Of a stretch of 64,000 nucleotides of DNA, positions 31,275 through 43,435 are shown one piece after another (the first letter of the stretch is position 1; every line of letters starts with the position of its first letter). Below the pieces are notes generated by a model. It saw nothing but the letters and a program-made list of their open reading frames with translations, had not been told where the DNA came from and did not search any database. The position numbers were made by a program, and so were the translations under genes. The stretch is from Trachythela sp. YZ-2020 (Eukaryota; Cnidaria; Anthozoa; Malacalcyonacea; Clavulariidae): contig JADLSH010000035.1 in NCBI GenBank assembly GCA_016169945.1, positions 744,001 through 808,000 of the forward strand, in the 5' to 3' direction.

Positions 31275-31982
31275 CAGTGGCGTGATGGCTTGTGTTCGCC
31301 AGGGGAGGCCACCTGGAAATTTTGCGCCCCCTTGTAATATGTGTATGGTTGAGCGTCGTAGACGCGAGACCTCTAGGGGGTCCGGGGGCATGCCCCCCCG
31401 GGAAAATTTTAAAATTTAGAGTCCCTGAAATGCTATTTCTTGCGTTTTGGGTGGCGATTTGACGGAATTCTGAGAACTATAAAACATCGTATAAATTAAA
31501 AAGGCGCAAGGAACAATACATTCAGGAGTAATAAATATATAATTCATAGAGGACTTAGTTTTTTTCTTAAAAAGAAAAGTAGACGGCGAACATTCATGAA
31601 GTAGACGGTGAACTTACCAGTGATCGTAAGCCAAATCACTTCACAATTAACAATTTACATCCTTTGAGATATTACAGACTGGACAGTAATGCCTTGCAGT
31701 TGTAGGTAGGCTGGTGAATTTTTAATCCTCGTGTAAGTCGTATTCCGACTAACAGAACTCAAATTAAGCGCGCGTACTAGCACTTTGAACAGTGCTTGTA
31801 ACAATCGCAAACCCTTTTTTCTCTCGTTGGCTCATCGGATCTGTCAAAATTCCAATTCGGACTGGCGCTTTTGTGTGATTTGTGCAATTTCGGCGCCCCA
31901 TTTATGTTTTGGCGCCCCCTAAAAAATCTTCGCTGGGGGGGCCATGGCCCCCCGACCCCCCCTGCCAGCAGGCCAATCACTA
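31275..31982. mobile_element. Possible hAT-like non-autonomous element
   Basis: The left end CAGTGGCGTGATGGC and the right end GGCCAATCACTA are imperfectly inverted and fit the CAGTG-type termini of hAT elements. GGGGGTCCGGGGGCATGCCC and GGGGGGGCCATGGCCCCC are GC-rich internal blocks. No clean TSD is visible, so the boundaries are tentative. Confidence 0.4.
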
Positions 31983-32207
31983 ATTAATCAAATAAATTAC
32001 CAGAAGGGAGACAGTTCCACATGTGCAAGTAATAGTGGGCAAATAGTGGTGGTGAAAGATCGGGCTTAAAACGGCTTTTTGTGACGATTAAAGTCGACGA
32101 GCTTTGCGTGTTGTAGCTACAATGACGAAGTTTGCGTGTTGTAGATCACTAAGCCAAAATCCAAACCTATTTTAATTGCACCTGTATATAGACACCAAAA
32201 TCGCGAA
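31983..32207. other. Unassigned spacer
   Basis: Nothing supportable is present. Confidence 0.3.
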
Positions 32208-34643
32208 TCGAACTCCTAAATGAAACTGAAACACTACTTCAAAATATTGATACTAAACATAAAGAACAAATTATTGTAGGTGACTTTAATTGCGATCTTT
32301 GACGAGATAATTTAAATAATCACACTAAAAGATTCAATGAGATAGTAAATTTATTCCAAGAAACACAGTTGATTGAGCATCCTACGCGAATTACAGATAG
32401 TACATCGTCTCTTTTGGATGTTGCAGTTGTAACTAATCCCGAAAACATTTCGCAATCTGGGGTTCTGCATGTAGGAATTAGTTACCAAAGCTTAATTTAC
32501 GTTTGTAGAAAACATTCGTTTAGCTCTAATAAAAATCAACCTAAAGTGTTTCGATCAAGGGATTGTAAGAGTGACGTGCAAAGAAATTTTAATCATTATC
32601 TAAATGTCGCTTTTTCAGATATAGATTGGGATATTGATGATCCAAATAGATTATGGGAGAACTTTAAACAACTTTAAAAACCATAAAGTAAGAAGTCAAA
32701 GAGCTCCGTGGCTCACAGATGAGATTCAGAAAAATATGAACCGTAGGGATTTCCTTAAGAAAAAAGCTATTCAATCAAATTCAAGTGCATATCACAATGC
32801 CTACAAATTATACGAAACAAGATTAATAAACAAATAATCTATATGCAAAGCGATATTACTATACAGATTGCATTGATAGAAATAAGAATAATACAAAACA
32901 AATGTGGAATAATATTAATCATTTGATTAATAAAAAATCTAAATCTACAAGCATTTCATCATTATAAATTGAAGATTAATTTGTAACTGTATAATATACC
33001 ATGTAATATGTAATTGTAAATTGGGATCGCAGTAACTGGCGTAAGCTGTTGCGTGAACCCTGCCACATATTCTTTCCAAGTTTTTTATAGTCCTATATCA
33101 TTGCTATGTTAGTGGCAAATCTAAATAAATAAATAAATAATTTCTCAGACATTCATATTCAGGAGGTTCTTTATGAAATTAGTAAATTAAATACATCTAA
33201 GTCTGTGGAACCTGATAATATTCCAGCCAAACTTATAAAGGACTAGAAAGATTTCGTTGCCCCATTTTTAACATTGATATTTAATGCTTCTTTAAGAAAT
33301 GGAATTTTTCCTGATGATTTTAAAATAACAAGAGTAAGTCCAATTTATAAATCCGGTAACAAAAAAGAGCGAGGTAATTATCGACCTATTTCTATACTCT
33401 CGATAAGTGCGAAACTTTTTGAGAAGCTTGTTTGTTCGCAACTCAACATGTTTTTAACTGAAAATAATATCCTGACTCCATGTCAGTCTGGGTTTCGAAA
33501 AGGTCATTCAACTACAACGGCTCTATTATAAAATACTGATTCATGGTTCCTGAATATGGATGTCGGGATGATAAACGGTCTCCTTTTCCTTGATCTATGC
33601 AAAGTATTTGACACAGTTGATCATAAAATTTCTTATAAGAAAGCTTCAAAACAAATGCCTTGATTGGTTTAAATCGTATTTGCATAATAGAAAACAATTC
33701 TGCGTGGTCAATACTGCAACATCGTGTTCTAAGAAGGTAAATTGTGGGGTTCCACAAGGGTCAAACCTTGGTCCTCTTCTACTTTTGACGTATGTTAATG
33801 ATCTCCCAAACTGTTTGGAGAACTCACATTCCGCAATGTATGCTGACGACACAACTATTACAGTGCGTTCATCTAGTTTATGTAATGTGGAAGAATCCTT
33901 AAATAATGAATTAGAAAATATATATTCATCAATGGCTTCTTTCAAATAAATTAACACCAAATGTGGAAAAAACAGAATACATGGTCATTGGAACACGTCA
34001 AAGGTTGAGTAATCTTTCTCAAAACATTAGTGTGTCTATCAATGGGAAAGTGTTAAAAGAGGTGGAATCAAAAAATACCTTAGGCGTTTTAGTTGACAAA
34101 CATCTGTGCTGGGATAAGCAGATTGGTAACATCAGCAAAAAAGCTTCGAAGGGCATTGGCATGTTGCGTCGTGTAAAGCCATATGTTTCAACTGAAAATC
34201 TTAAACATCTTTATCAAGCTTCAGTTCAACCACACTTTGATTACTGCTCAATGATTTGGGGTAACTGTGGCGAATCTTTAAGAGGCAAGCTACAGAGACT
34301 TCAAAACCGAGCTGGAAGAGTTATTACTGGCGACTCATATGAAATACGCTCTATAGATATTTTAAAGAAACTTGACTGGAAAACGCTAGGTGAAAGAAGG
34401 AAGGAGCAACAACTAAAATATGTTTCAAAAGCACAGACATGCCAATGTCCTGAGAACATTTCGGCCATGTTTAAATTATCCAATTCTGATCGATATGAAT
34501 TAAGAAGTAATACAAATAAGCTGATGTTGTCGAAGCCAAAAATAAATTCAATGAAACGAACTTTCGATTATGCTGCTGCTAAAGTATGGAATGCTGCTAA
34601 ACTTATTCTTATCTGGAAAAACTACATTGTTTTTGCGATATAA
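32208..34643 (+). pseudogene. CR1-like LINE ORF2, multiply broken
   Basis: The order of parts is the second half of the endonuclease (QIIVGDFNCDL, stop, then LLDVAVV), the linker (APWLTDEIQKNMNRRD), RT motif 1 (PDNIPAKLIKD), NYRPISILSISAKLFEKL, QSGFRKGHSTTTALL, motif A LDLCKVFDTVDH (about 33600), motif B GVPQGSNLGPLL and motif C YADD at 33841-33852. The C-terminal domain has LGVLVDKHLCWDKQI, QASVQPHFDYCS and LQRLQNRAGRVITG, ending at 34643. Motif A reads VFDTVDH, so the catalytic Asp is kept. There are stops or frameshifts near 32300, 32670, 33245, 33530, 33640 and 33950, and a 170-bp insertion at 32967-33140. The C-terminal 226 codons are open. Confidence 0.85.
32967..33140 (+). mobile_element. 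Nested LINE 3' end with (AAAT)n tail
   Basis: This sequence interrupts the host LINE between KSTSISS and SDIHIQEVL. It ends in TAAATAAATAAATAAAT, a LINE-type tail. It is a later insertion than its host. Confidence 0.6.
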
Positions 34644-35130
34644 TTCCAATTTTTTTTTACTGATTTCCACCTACAAATTGGAATAAAATATTTGTTCAAA
34701 ACGCAGGAAGTCCTTTCTACGAGGTCCTAGATTTCAAAATTTCCCAGAGGAGAATTCCTTCGGACCCCCTGCGAATGGGTGTCAACTGTCATACTGCTTC
34801 AGTCTTCCTATTCTCCTGGATCTGCCCTGTGTACATGAGTTCAGTAAAAATATGAAATGTAAGTTACGCAAGTTGAATAGTGCGGCTACTCGTGCGCAAG
34901 TTAATAGATAATTAATAAAAACTAACAAAGCGCGGACACTTGATAAATATGTGACTATATTGATTAATTTAAAAGTTCATTAATTCACACCAACGAACAT
35001 AATTATGAAAGATAAACTGTCTTGATCAGCTTCCAAATTTTCATTATGATACTAGCGACACCACTCAAGTCTGTCAATCCTGTCCCTAATAATTTTAGCA
35101 CTTAAGGCTAAGAGTTTTAGGCTTTTAGCA
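34644..35130. other. LINE 3' flank, unassigned
   Basis: It may include the 3' UTR of the preceding LINE. Nothing else is recognisable. Confidence 0.35.
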
Positions 35131-35325
35131 CTGACAGCCAGTGGCGTAGCCAGTCCGCCGATTTGGTCCTGCTATGCAAATTTCAAATCATTATCAAAAT
35201 TCATTTGTTTAGAAATTGGTTGTTTTCACCGTCAATGAACACGAACAAATAAATCAGGGGAGGATCTAGGAATTTTCGTACGTTCGGGACTAAATCGGCG
35301 GGCTGGCTATGCTACTGCTGACAGC
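35131..35325. mobile_element. hAT-like MITE, 179 bp, with perfect 8-bp TSD
   Basis: TSD CTGACAGC at 35131-35138 is repeated at 35318-35325. The termini are CAGTGGCGTAGCCAG...CGCCGATTT and AAATCGGCGGGCTGGCTA...CTACTG. These are classic hAT-type ends with no coding capacity. Confidence 0.9.
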
Positions 35326-38300
35326 ACTAGTGTGTACGTAATTTCTAAAAACGAAAGGCAGTATGACATGAACTCTCATGCGAGTACTCAATGTAACTGA
35401 AAGTCGGAGAACAAGTTTCTGCTCAATTTCCAATGAGTGATATAAAAACTTTTTTCTTATACAAGGTGGTCATTAGAATGTGTGTGCATATTTTGTTTAC
35501 TGAATTGTGTGCCATTCAACTTATTGAAGCAGCGTACGTAATTTTTCCATTGACTTTTCGATTTAGAATTGGGGGGGGGGGGTGGTTGAGAGTTCGGTCT
35601 GAATTTATGAGTCGCCCTCATTTCGAAACTTCATCCCCCAGCCAAAATCGATATGTACGCCCCTGAGCCTACACTATATATTTTTACAACAATTGCGCTG
35701 TAATATATCATACGCGAGGAGTTTATTATAGTGATTTGAAACCGGAAATAGATTTTATACCGTGAATAATGGAACTTATGTTGTCAAGACTTCCAGTCTT
35801 TTGTCAGCTGGTCGTTAAGATCTAGAGTCTTTCGGCTCCCAGTGGAAACTGTTTTACAATGAGGATAATATAATTCAATATTTAACTGTGTCAATGCTTT
35901 GAGTTATTCAAGACATTTACAGTCTGAAGCCCCATCCATCTGTTGGAAATTTACTTTATCAACGGCAAATTTATATAAACATTGAATCGTTGTTTTATGT
36001 TATAAATTGCACGGTTTTAGTATATAGTGTACTTTAATTTCGTGTGAAGCTGTAAAAATGCTATGTTTATTTTACTATACTCAGCCTGGCACTGAAAATT
36101 ACATCAGAATGCCAAAACAAATGCTTTCTAGAGCTGTAAAAACGCTCTCCTTTTCGCATTTTCGTGTTTATATAAACATTTTTGTTCTTAAATACTTAAA
36201 TACTGGAGTTTTTGTCTTCGCATTTCAAGCTCCAGCCGCCAGAATGTGATAATATTATCAATAATGTTTTGCAGCCTTCGGACTTTGTAGGATGTTTGCA
36301 GATATTCGCATAAGTGAAAATTATAAGCTTACTGGTATATATATTTATTACAAAAGTACTAACCTGGTAAACGCGAAGAATTGCATATGCCGTATTGACC
36401 GCACTGATATACCCATATTAATTCAGCCATATATCTGTCTTGCATTTCAGTGTGATTCTATAACACGTCACGGCCCGCGCCTCCAAAATCTCGCGTGTTC
36501 CACGAGTGCACTGATTACTAGAACGTGGGAGGACCCAGGCATTAATATACCTGAGTGGAATTCACTATTATCCATTCAAAAAATAAAGGATTTATCATAC
36601 AAAATGTTTGTATCATAATTATCCAGTGGTGGTAGATAAGTGCAAATGCAACTTGAACCATATGTCATTGTCTTGTCTACCTTGAATATTAATATAAAAG
36701 GTAGAACTTGGAGAAAATAATCGTCATAGCCCCAGTCAACTATTTTTGCTTGGAATAAAACACAGGTAAAATTTATCTTTGCATGACTCAGAAGAGCAAG
36801 AGTTGGCTATGTTCTCCAAGGCCAAGAAAAGTACTGAAACCTGCTCAGTTGAGACTTCAGGTTTGGGTAAAAATATGTTAATTAAATAATTAATAAACAA
36901 AATAATATGTCGAATAAGGATATTAAATTTGAGCTCATCTGAAGGTATCATCTCATTTCAGAAGCACGCGTCGGCCATGGCCTTCTGACCTTCCCGCCAT
37001 ACGGCGGAATATCAACAGAATAAAGCACAAAAATATGCCATATTAAAACCATAATATCTTGCCTATTTCACGAGGTAATTCGGGTTTTATGGTACAAATA
37101 GAAAGAAAGTCATAACCCTGATTTCAATGATGTGACTTTCATTAGATTTTCTCTTGGATTATCCATATTACCTTCACATGTTGACATGTCATTTTCGAGG
37201 CTTGCGTACTGACGCGACACAATGGTAAATATAATGAGAGATTCGGATAAGAAAGCGCGATAAATAAACAAAAAAAGCCAATCGTTCAAAAACACGAAGT
37301 TTTCGGGGTGAAAAGCGCAATATAAATTCACAATATTTTAAAGTACAGCAGAAATACTCCATTCTATTAATTTTCTCCGTCATATGTAAAATTACCTCCG
37401 GCAGATAACAAAGCCACTTTTCTCACACCCGAAACATAGGCAAATACCATGCGCGATTATAATCTCTAAACTGCGATCAATTAACCAAACATGACACAAA
37501 TCGTTAAATTACATTCATAGGTAAAAATAATTATAAAAACATACCTTTAAAATACGATATTTTTAGCAGAAAAATGGCAACATAAATCCACAATTTTTCA
37601 TGAAATGTTTGTCGAAAATTCCAATTTTGAATAATAATTAAGGCAATGCATTGTGGTTTATCTCACCATTCCTCCTTTGATCTCAACTAAACAATATCAA
37701 CTCTCATGAAATCATCTAGTATTATATTGAAATAAGTATAGTTTTTTTAACATATGACAAAAATATTTGGGAAATGATAGCCTTTCTAAGATGTATAAAG
37801 AAATGTGATGTATAATTAGCACTTGAGCTGAGATAGTACATAGTCCTTTTCTTGTAATATATTATACCTAGACACATTTCACTCTGCAATGACCACCCCT
37901 AAGAGTGGTCACTCCAAAAACGATAAGCACTTCAAAAAGTCTGTGCTTTCATGGTTCTGGAGATAGAGCTATGTCGACAGTGCTGTTTCTGGGTGTGGTC
38001 ATTTCAGGTATTTCGCCCCGGATACGGGTTTTGGCACATATGCCATGTTGTCCATCATAGTAATGTTACTCTAAAACAGTTGAGATGATTCACGCCTGTC
38101 GTTTTTGCATGCAAAACTTTACTTTTGGAATGTCCCAAATTTTTTCGCTACGGCGTTGGTGATTTCGAGAGCCTGGGAACAAATTGGACGAGTGAAAAAT
38201 TCCTCAGATTCCTTAATCTTTGCTTGCACGGGTTTTCGTTAAGGGTCATATGGGGTACTACGAAGATAGAGGGTCTCTCGAGGATCAATTTGATACCAAT

Positions 38301-38940
38301 ATTGCCATGGTTACGCGTAATATTTTGCCGCTGCCAGGCTTATTTTTCCAGGCTTTTGAGCGAAATGGTGTCTTTCGATAGAAGTTGTAAAAATGCAACA
38401 ACTTCAGCTACAATAGGATCTTTGGTTGAAGCTTATTTTGTTTTTATTTTTGATTCAAATTCAAGAGAAAGGTGTTATTGAAGTTTGTACGCTTTTTTTT
38501 ATTTTTGTCCTATGAAAAGAAATGTGCCATGTTCGAAGGAAAGAAATCACAAACGTTTCAATATGGGCGAATATATGAAGAAAGGCTAGGTTGGTTGGCA
38601 AAGAGGGGAAGTGCTTTAAAGGCATAAAAAACCAGACGCGACGGTAAGAAACGTTTGTATGCTTATATGGCTTGTCGTACAGATTCTTATTGCGTATAAA
38701 CTTTGTAGTCATTCATTATTTCATGATTTAAACTGAGCCCTTCTTCATCCCGGGACTTCAGGTTCAATGTGGATGAATGCCTGTATGATGTTCTTAGCGT
38801 TATAATTTTTGTCAGTTATTATCTTATTTTGGCCTTATTTAAGATCACATTCACAGTTAATGTATTAATACGGAGAATTGCCAATAGAATTATGTGCATG
38901 ATCAGTGAATGCAAACAATTTGATTCAATATAGCCTGTGA
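35326..38940. other. Long unassigned stretch
   Basis: It holds many short frames, none with a recognisable motif or paired splice sites. A fragment of the hairpin repeat found at 44086 occurs at about 35700-35735 (ATCATACGCGAGGAGTTTA). A poly-G run lies at 35571-35582. Confidence 0.4.
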
Positions 38941-40250
38941 AAGCATATCATTTAATATACAAGGAAGAAGTATGTAAAATGAAGCTCCTGAAAATGATGA
39001 TTGTGTATGTTTATTTTCTTGGTTTTCTATATTCTAGCAATTTATAAACTTGTATATAATGTTTACTTTAAATAACTTATCTAAGCTCATTGTATTTCTT
39101 TGCCAGAGATGAATATTAAAGACTATTACTGTTATTAATTGTGTTCATTAAGGAGACATCGATTATTGTCTACATGCAAGTTTGTCACTGGACTTTTGGG
39201 CTAATATGTGTTAAATATGCTGTCAACCAAATGTCGGTTAAATGCCCTGTGGACCGAATAATATGAATTAAATGTCCTGTCGACAGAATGTCAGTTAAAT
39301 GTACTGTCGACCAAATGTTGGTTAAATGCTCAGTCGACTGAATAATGTCAATTAAATATCCTGTCGACAGAATGTCAGTTAAGTGTACTGTCGACCAAAT
39401 GTTGGTTAACCCATTAAAGCGCATGGATCTCCCCTTGACAAGTAAAATAGCCTGGCATTAGACAAACTAAAATAAAAGAGTAAGGCATACTAGGGCACAC
39501 TGCGCCTTAATGTGTTAAATGTCTTGTTGACAGAATGTCGGTTAACCAAATGCCATTTAAATGTCCTGTCATGCCGATGTTTGTTGACTGAATGTCAGTT
39601 ACGTGTCCTGTCGACTGAATGTCAGTTAAATGTCCTGTTTATTAACCAAAAGTCGGCTACATTTCTTATCAACCGAATGTCAGTTACATTTCCTGTCGAC
39701 CAAATGTCGGTTACATGTCCTGTCGATCAATACAGTTTCTGAAAGCATAATACAGTTTCTGAAAGCATATTATTTATACAAGGAAGGAGTATGTAAAATA
39801 AAGCACCAGAAAATGATATGCATGATTATTTTCTTGGTTTTATATATCATAGCAATTTGCAACCTTGCATGTAACTGGACTTTTGGCATATTGTCGGTTA
39901 AATGTAGTGTCGACCAAATGTCGGTTAAATACCTGGTCGACCGAATAATGTCAATTAAATGTCCTGTCGACAGAATGTCAGCTAAATGTACTGTCATCCA
40001 AAGGTTGGTTAAAGCGCATGGATCTCCCCTTGACACGTAAAATAGTCTAGCATTACACAAACTAAAATTAATACGTAAGGCATACCAATGTACCTTAATA
40101 AGTTAAATGTCTTGTTGACCGAATGTCGGTTAAATGTCCTGTCGACTGAAGGTCGGTAAGATGTCCTGTCGACTAAATGTCGGCAAAGTATCCTGTCTAC
40201 CAAATGCCATTTAAATATCCTGTCAACCAACTGTATGTTGTTCTAGTGCC
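38941..40250. repeat. Duplicated minisatellite region with GTCGAC-rich units
   Basis: Irregular units of about 25 bp such as ATGTCCTGTCGACCGAATG and TCGGTTAAATG recur in blocks at 39200-39410, 39525-39740, 39890-40010 and 40110-40240. The flanking sequence (ACAAGGAAG.AGTATGTAAAA, GCGCATGGATCTCCCCTTGA) is also duplicated between about 38943-39545 and 39757-40130. The unit therefore grew both by local slippage and by a larger tandem duplication. Frames across it (TECQLNVL types) are by-products. Confidence 0.8.
39406..39518 (-). mobile_element. piggyBac-like MITE at TTAA
   Basis: TTAA at 39406-39409 and 39515-39518 flank a 105-bp element with inverted ends CCCATTAAAGCGCA and TGCGCCTTAATGTG. 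TTAA target duplication and CCC-type ends fit piggyBac-derived MITEs. A degenerate copy is at about 40003-40108. Confidence 0.7.
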
Positions 40251-41460
40251 TATCAGCCAAGAGTCTGCACCATAAATTTAAACGTATTTAATTAAACGAG
40301 AATCAGATTTTTCACTTCAAGAGCATATTTGAGTTGTTTACTTTACCATTTTTCAATATTTATGAAAAAATTAGTCATCTGGGAACGATACGTAATAATA
40401 CTTAATTCGAATTCCCACTATCTGCTGGACATATTGCAACAGTATACGGTATGCATAATTTGTAGTTTGTCATGGTGGGCCCAGGCAATATCAGATGCAC
40501 AAATTTGGAGAGTTTCCTGTGATATATGTAATATATATACAACTTCTCACTTGTGCAGTTCTGCTTTGTCGTCACTACGATCTACGGAACAAAAGTGTTC
40601 CACGAAGCCGTTTAGGTCCTGAACATCTCCCTACAGACTAGCGAATATATTGACTGGAGTATTCCTATTAATCTCGCTATGGTTCGTCCTTCGGATACTT
40701 CGCATGGCGACAATTTTCACATTGTAAAGACAATAATTTAGATGAAAAACGTCGGCCATCTTGGCTAATTAACTATTCTTGTGTGGGCCACCGCTGACCT
40801 ATTATGAATGGCGAACTAGCGATTTCGTTAGCAAATATGCCAGGCGTGATCTGTCCAGAATGAAATGCATACAAACTTATAACAAGTTTTAGACTAAATG
40901 CAATTTGTATAAATATTTATAATAGAAACACTGAAACATGTCTCCATGAACACTGATTGTGCACTTGTTGGTACAGAAGAACTGTAGATATTTATGTTAA
41001 AAGCAATGATGTCAACACATGTACATACATTTCAATAAATAAAGTTTGTTGTAATATTTATAACGCGGTGACATGTTTAGAGTTTGTGTATGAAAATATT
41101 TGCATTTGTAAAATTTGCTAACTTTGGAATAGCCTTGTGTGCGCAAGTGCACGCGCGCGAGCGTGACGCGGAGCGTTGAAAAATTTAACAACGCGGAGCA
41201 TTCAAGCTTTATCAAGAGAATAAAAACAAGAAAAAAGCGGAGCGTTCAAGCTTATCAAGTGAATATATCAAAGAAAGCTAATCCAAAATATTAAATATCC
41301 GGGCCGCCTATGGTTTAACGAGGATAATCTACAACAAGCTATTTTGTTTTTGCTGACGTTTTCGCGCTTCCGGCCGCGTTGAGGGCTTGGGTTTTACAGC
41401 GGTCCAAAAAAACCTATTTATCCCACGCAGAGCAGCGTGGGATCACGTCAGCAGCGGAAA
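40251..41460. other. Unassigned stretch
   Basis: No gene is recognised. Short direct repeats (GCGGAGCGTTCAAGCTT) occur at about 41165-41260. Confidence 0.4.
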
Positions 41461-41465
41461 TAAGA

Positions 41466-43028
41466 AACATAGAGATATTAGTATAGAAAGAGAAAAAGGC
41501 AGATATATAGACGCAGATAGGGGTAGGGATATAAATATAGAGATATAGGCAAACGCAGAGATAGAGACAGGGCCAGATATAGAAATAGAGACCGAGATAG
41601 AGACAGATATAGAGACAGATATAGAGACAGGGGCAGAGATAGAAATAGAGACCGAGATAGAGACAGATATAGAGACATGGGCAGAGATAGAAATAGAAAT
41701 AGAAATAGAGACAGAGACAGAGAAAGAGACAGAAATAGAGAGAGATATAGAGACAGGGGAAGAGATAGAAATAGAAACGGAGATAGAGACAGAGATAGAG
41801 ACAGGGGCAGAGATAGAAATAGAGACAGAGAAAGAGACAGAAATAGAGATATAGAGACAGGGGCAGAGATGGAAATAGAAATAGAAATAGAGACAGAGAC
41901 AGAGAAAGAGACAGAAATAGAGAGAGATATAGAGACAGGGGAAGAGATAGAAATAGAAACGGAGATAGGGACAGATATAGAGACAGGGGCAGAGATAGAA
42001 ATAGAGACAGAGAAAGAGACAGAAATAGAGATATAGAGACAGGGGCAGAGATAGAAATAGAGACCGAGATAGAGACAGATATAGAGACAGATATAGAGAC
42101 AGATATAGAGACAGATATAGAGACAGATATAGAGACAGATATAGAGACAGGGGCAGAGATAGAAATAGAGACAGAGAAAGAGACAGAAATAGAGATATAG
42201 AGACAGGGGCAGAGATAGAAATAGAGACCGAGATAGAGACAGATATAGAGACAGATATAGAGACAGATATAGAGACAGATATAGAGACAGATATAGAGAC
42301 AGATATAGAGACAGGGGCAGAGATAGAAATAGAGACAGAGATAGAGACAGATATAGAGACAGATATAGAGACAGATATAGAGACAGATATAGAGACAGAT
42401 ATAGAGACAGATATAGAGACAGATATAGAGACAGATATAGAGACAGATATAGAGACAGATATAGAGACAGGGGTAGAGATAGAAATAGAGACCGAGATAG
42501 AGACAGATATAGAGACGTGGGCAGAGATAGAAATAGAGACAGAGAAAGAGACAGAAATAGAGAGAGATAGAGAGACAGGGGCAGAGATAGAAATAGAAAC
42601 GGAGATAGAAACGGAGATAGGGACAGATATAGAGACAGGGGCAGAGATAGAAATAGAGACAGAGACAGAGACAGAGACAGATATAGAGATAGAGGCAGAG
42701 ATAGAAATAGAGACAGAGATAGAGACAGATATAGAGACAAGGGCAGAGAAAGAGATAGAAAAAGAGATAGAAAAAGAGATAGAGACAGATATAGAGACAG
42801 GGGCAGAGATAGAAATAGAGACAGAGATAGAGACAGGGGCAGAGATAGAAATAGAGACAGAGATAGAGACAGAAATAGAGACAGAGATAGAGACAGGAGC
42901 AGAGATAAAGATAGAAACAGGGGCAGAGGCAGAGATAGAGACAGCTATAGCAATAGAGATGGAGATAGAGATAGAAACAAAGGCAGAGATATAGATAGGA
43001 ATCGTGTTAGAAATATAGATATAAGATA
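41466..43028. repeat. Homopurine hexamer minisatellite, 1.55 kb
   Basis: The plus strand is almost only A and G, interrupted mainly by T and C at fixed places in AGAGAT, AGAGAC, AGAAAT and AGGGGC units, with higher-order 24- to 36-bp periodicity. All frames of both strands stay open over hundreds of codons (Ser-Ile/Ser-Val on minus, Arg-Asp/Arg-Asn on plus). This follows from the unit and is not evidence for a protein. It ends a few bases before the next exon. Confidence 0.9.
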
Positions 43029-43032
43029 AAAT

Positions 43033-43435
43033 AGGGAGATGGAAATTATTGATAACTGTCTGGCACATGTATTAACAAGCATTAATCAGCAATCGTATTA
43101 CTTTGATTCCACCCCAGAAGGCGATGAAGAAAGCTACAAGAGGGTCATTCCGCTTGCAGAAAGATATGCCTTCGACAATGACTTTGACAAGTGTATGATT
43201 CAAAAATGGATTGTAGCCGGTGTTCTCAAAAACTCACCAACCGACGACTGCAGCTCACCAAAGCATTCTAGACTGTGTTATGGCCTTAACAGTGATCGTC
43301 CAGCTGATGCTCAGTTCATTTCATGTTACAACATTGAGACCTTAATACCTGAATTTACTGCCTACCTCGTTCCATACACTGGGATTTCAGGCAAAACAAA
43401 ACGACCGAACTGGGAAGAGGACAAGGGATCATATG
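43033..43435 (+). CDS. Secreted DNA/RNA non-specific endonuclease, N-terminal exon
   Basis: From about 43039 it encodes EIIDNCLAHVLTSINQQ, YYFDSTPEGDEESYK, PLAERYAFDNDFDKCMIQKW, LCYGLNSDRPADAQFISCYN, IETLIPEFTAYLVPYTGI and NWEEDKGSYG. This is the N-terminal half of the EndoG/Serratia-type (Endonuclease_NS) fold in its metazoan extracellular form, with paired cysteines consistent with secretion. The donor after TATG is GTTGGT at 43436, phase 1, and it fits the next exon exactly. The upstream boundary is unclear: a purine-rich satellite replaces the pyrimidine tract expected before an acceptor, and the only nearby AGs are in ATAG|GGAG. The ATG at 43039 could be a new start if the upstream exon has been disconnected. 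Confidence 0.7.

Noticed and set aside
36058..36618. Short frames suggesting a host gene
   Set aside because: No motif, no paired splice sites, and composition like the flanks.
39185..40230. Frames with repeating STECQLNVL or TDIWSTVHL
   Set aside because: They are translations of the GTCGAC minisatellite in several frames on both strands.
41443..43068. Very long open frames on both strands (Ser/Ile/Val-rich on minus, Arg/Asp/Asn-rich on plus)
   Set aside because: They arise because a 6-bp repeat without stop codons keeps every frame open. Composition simply mirrors the unit.
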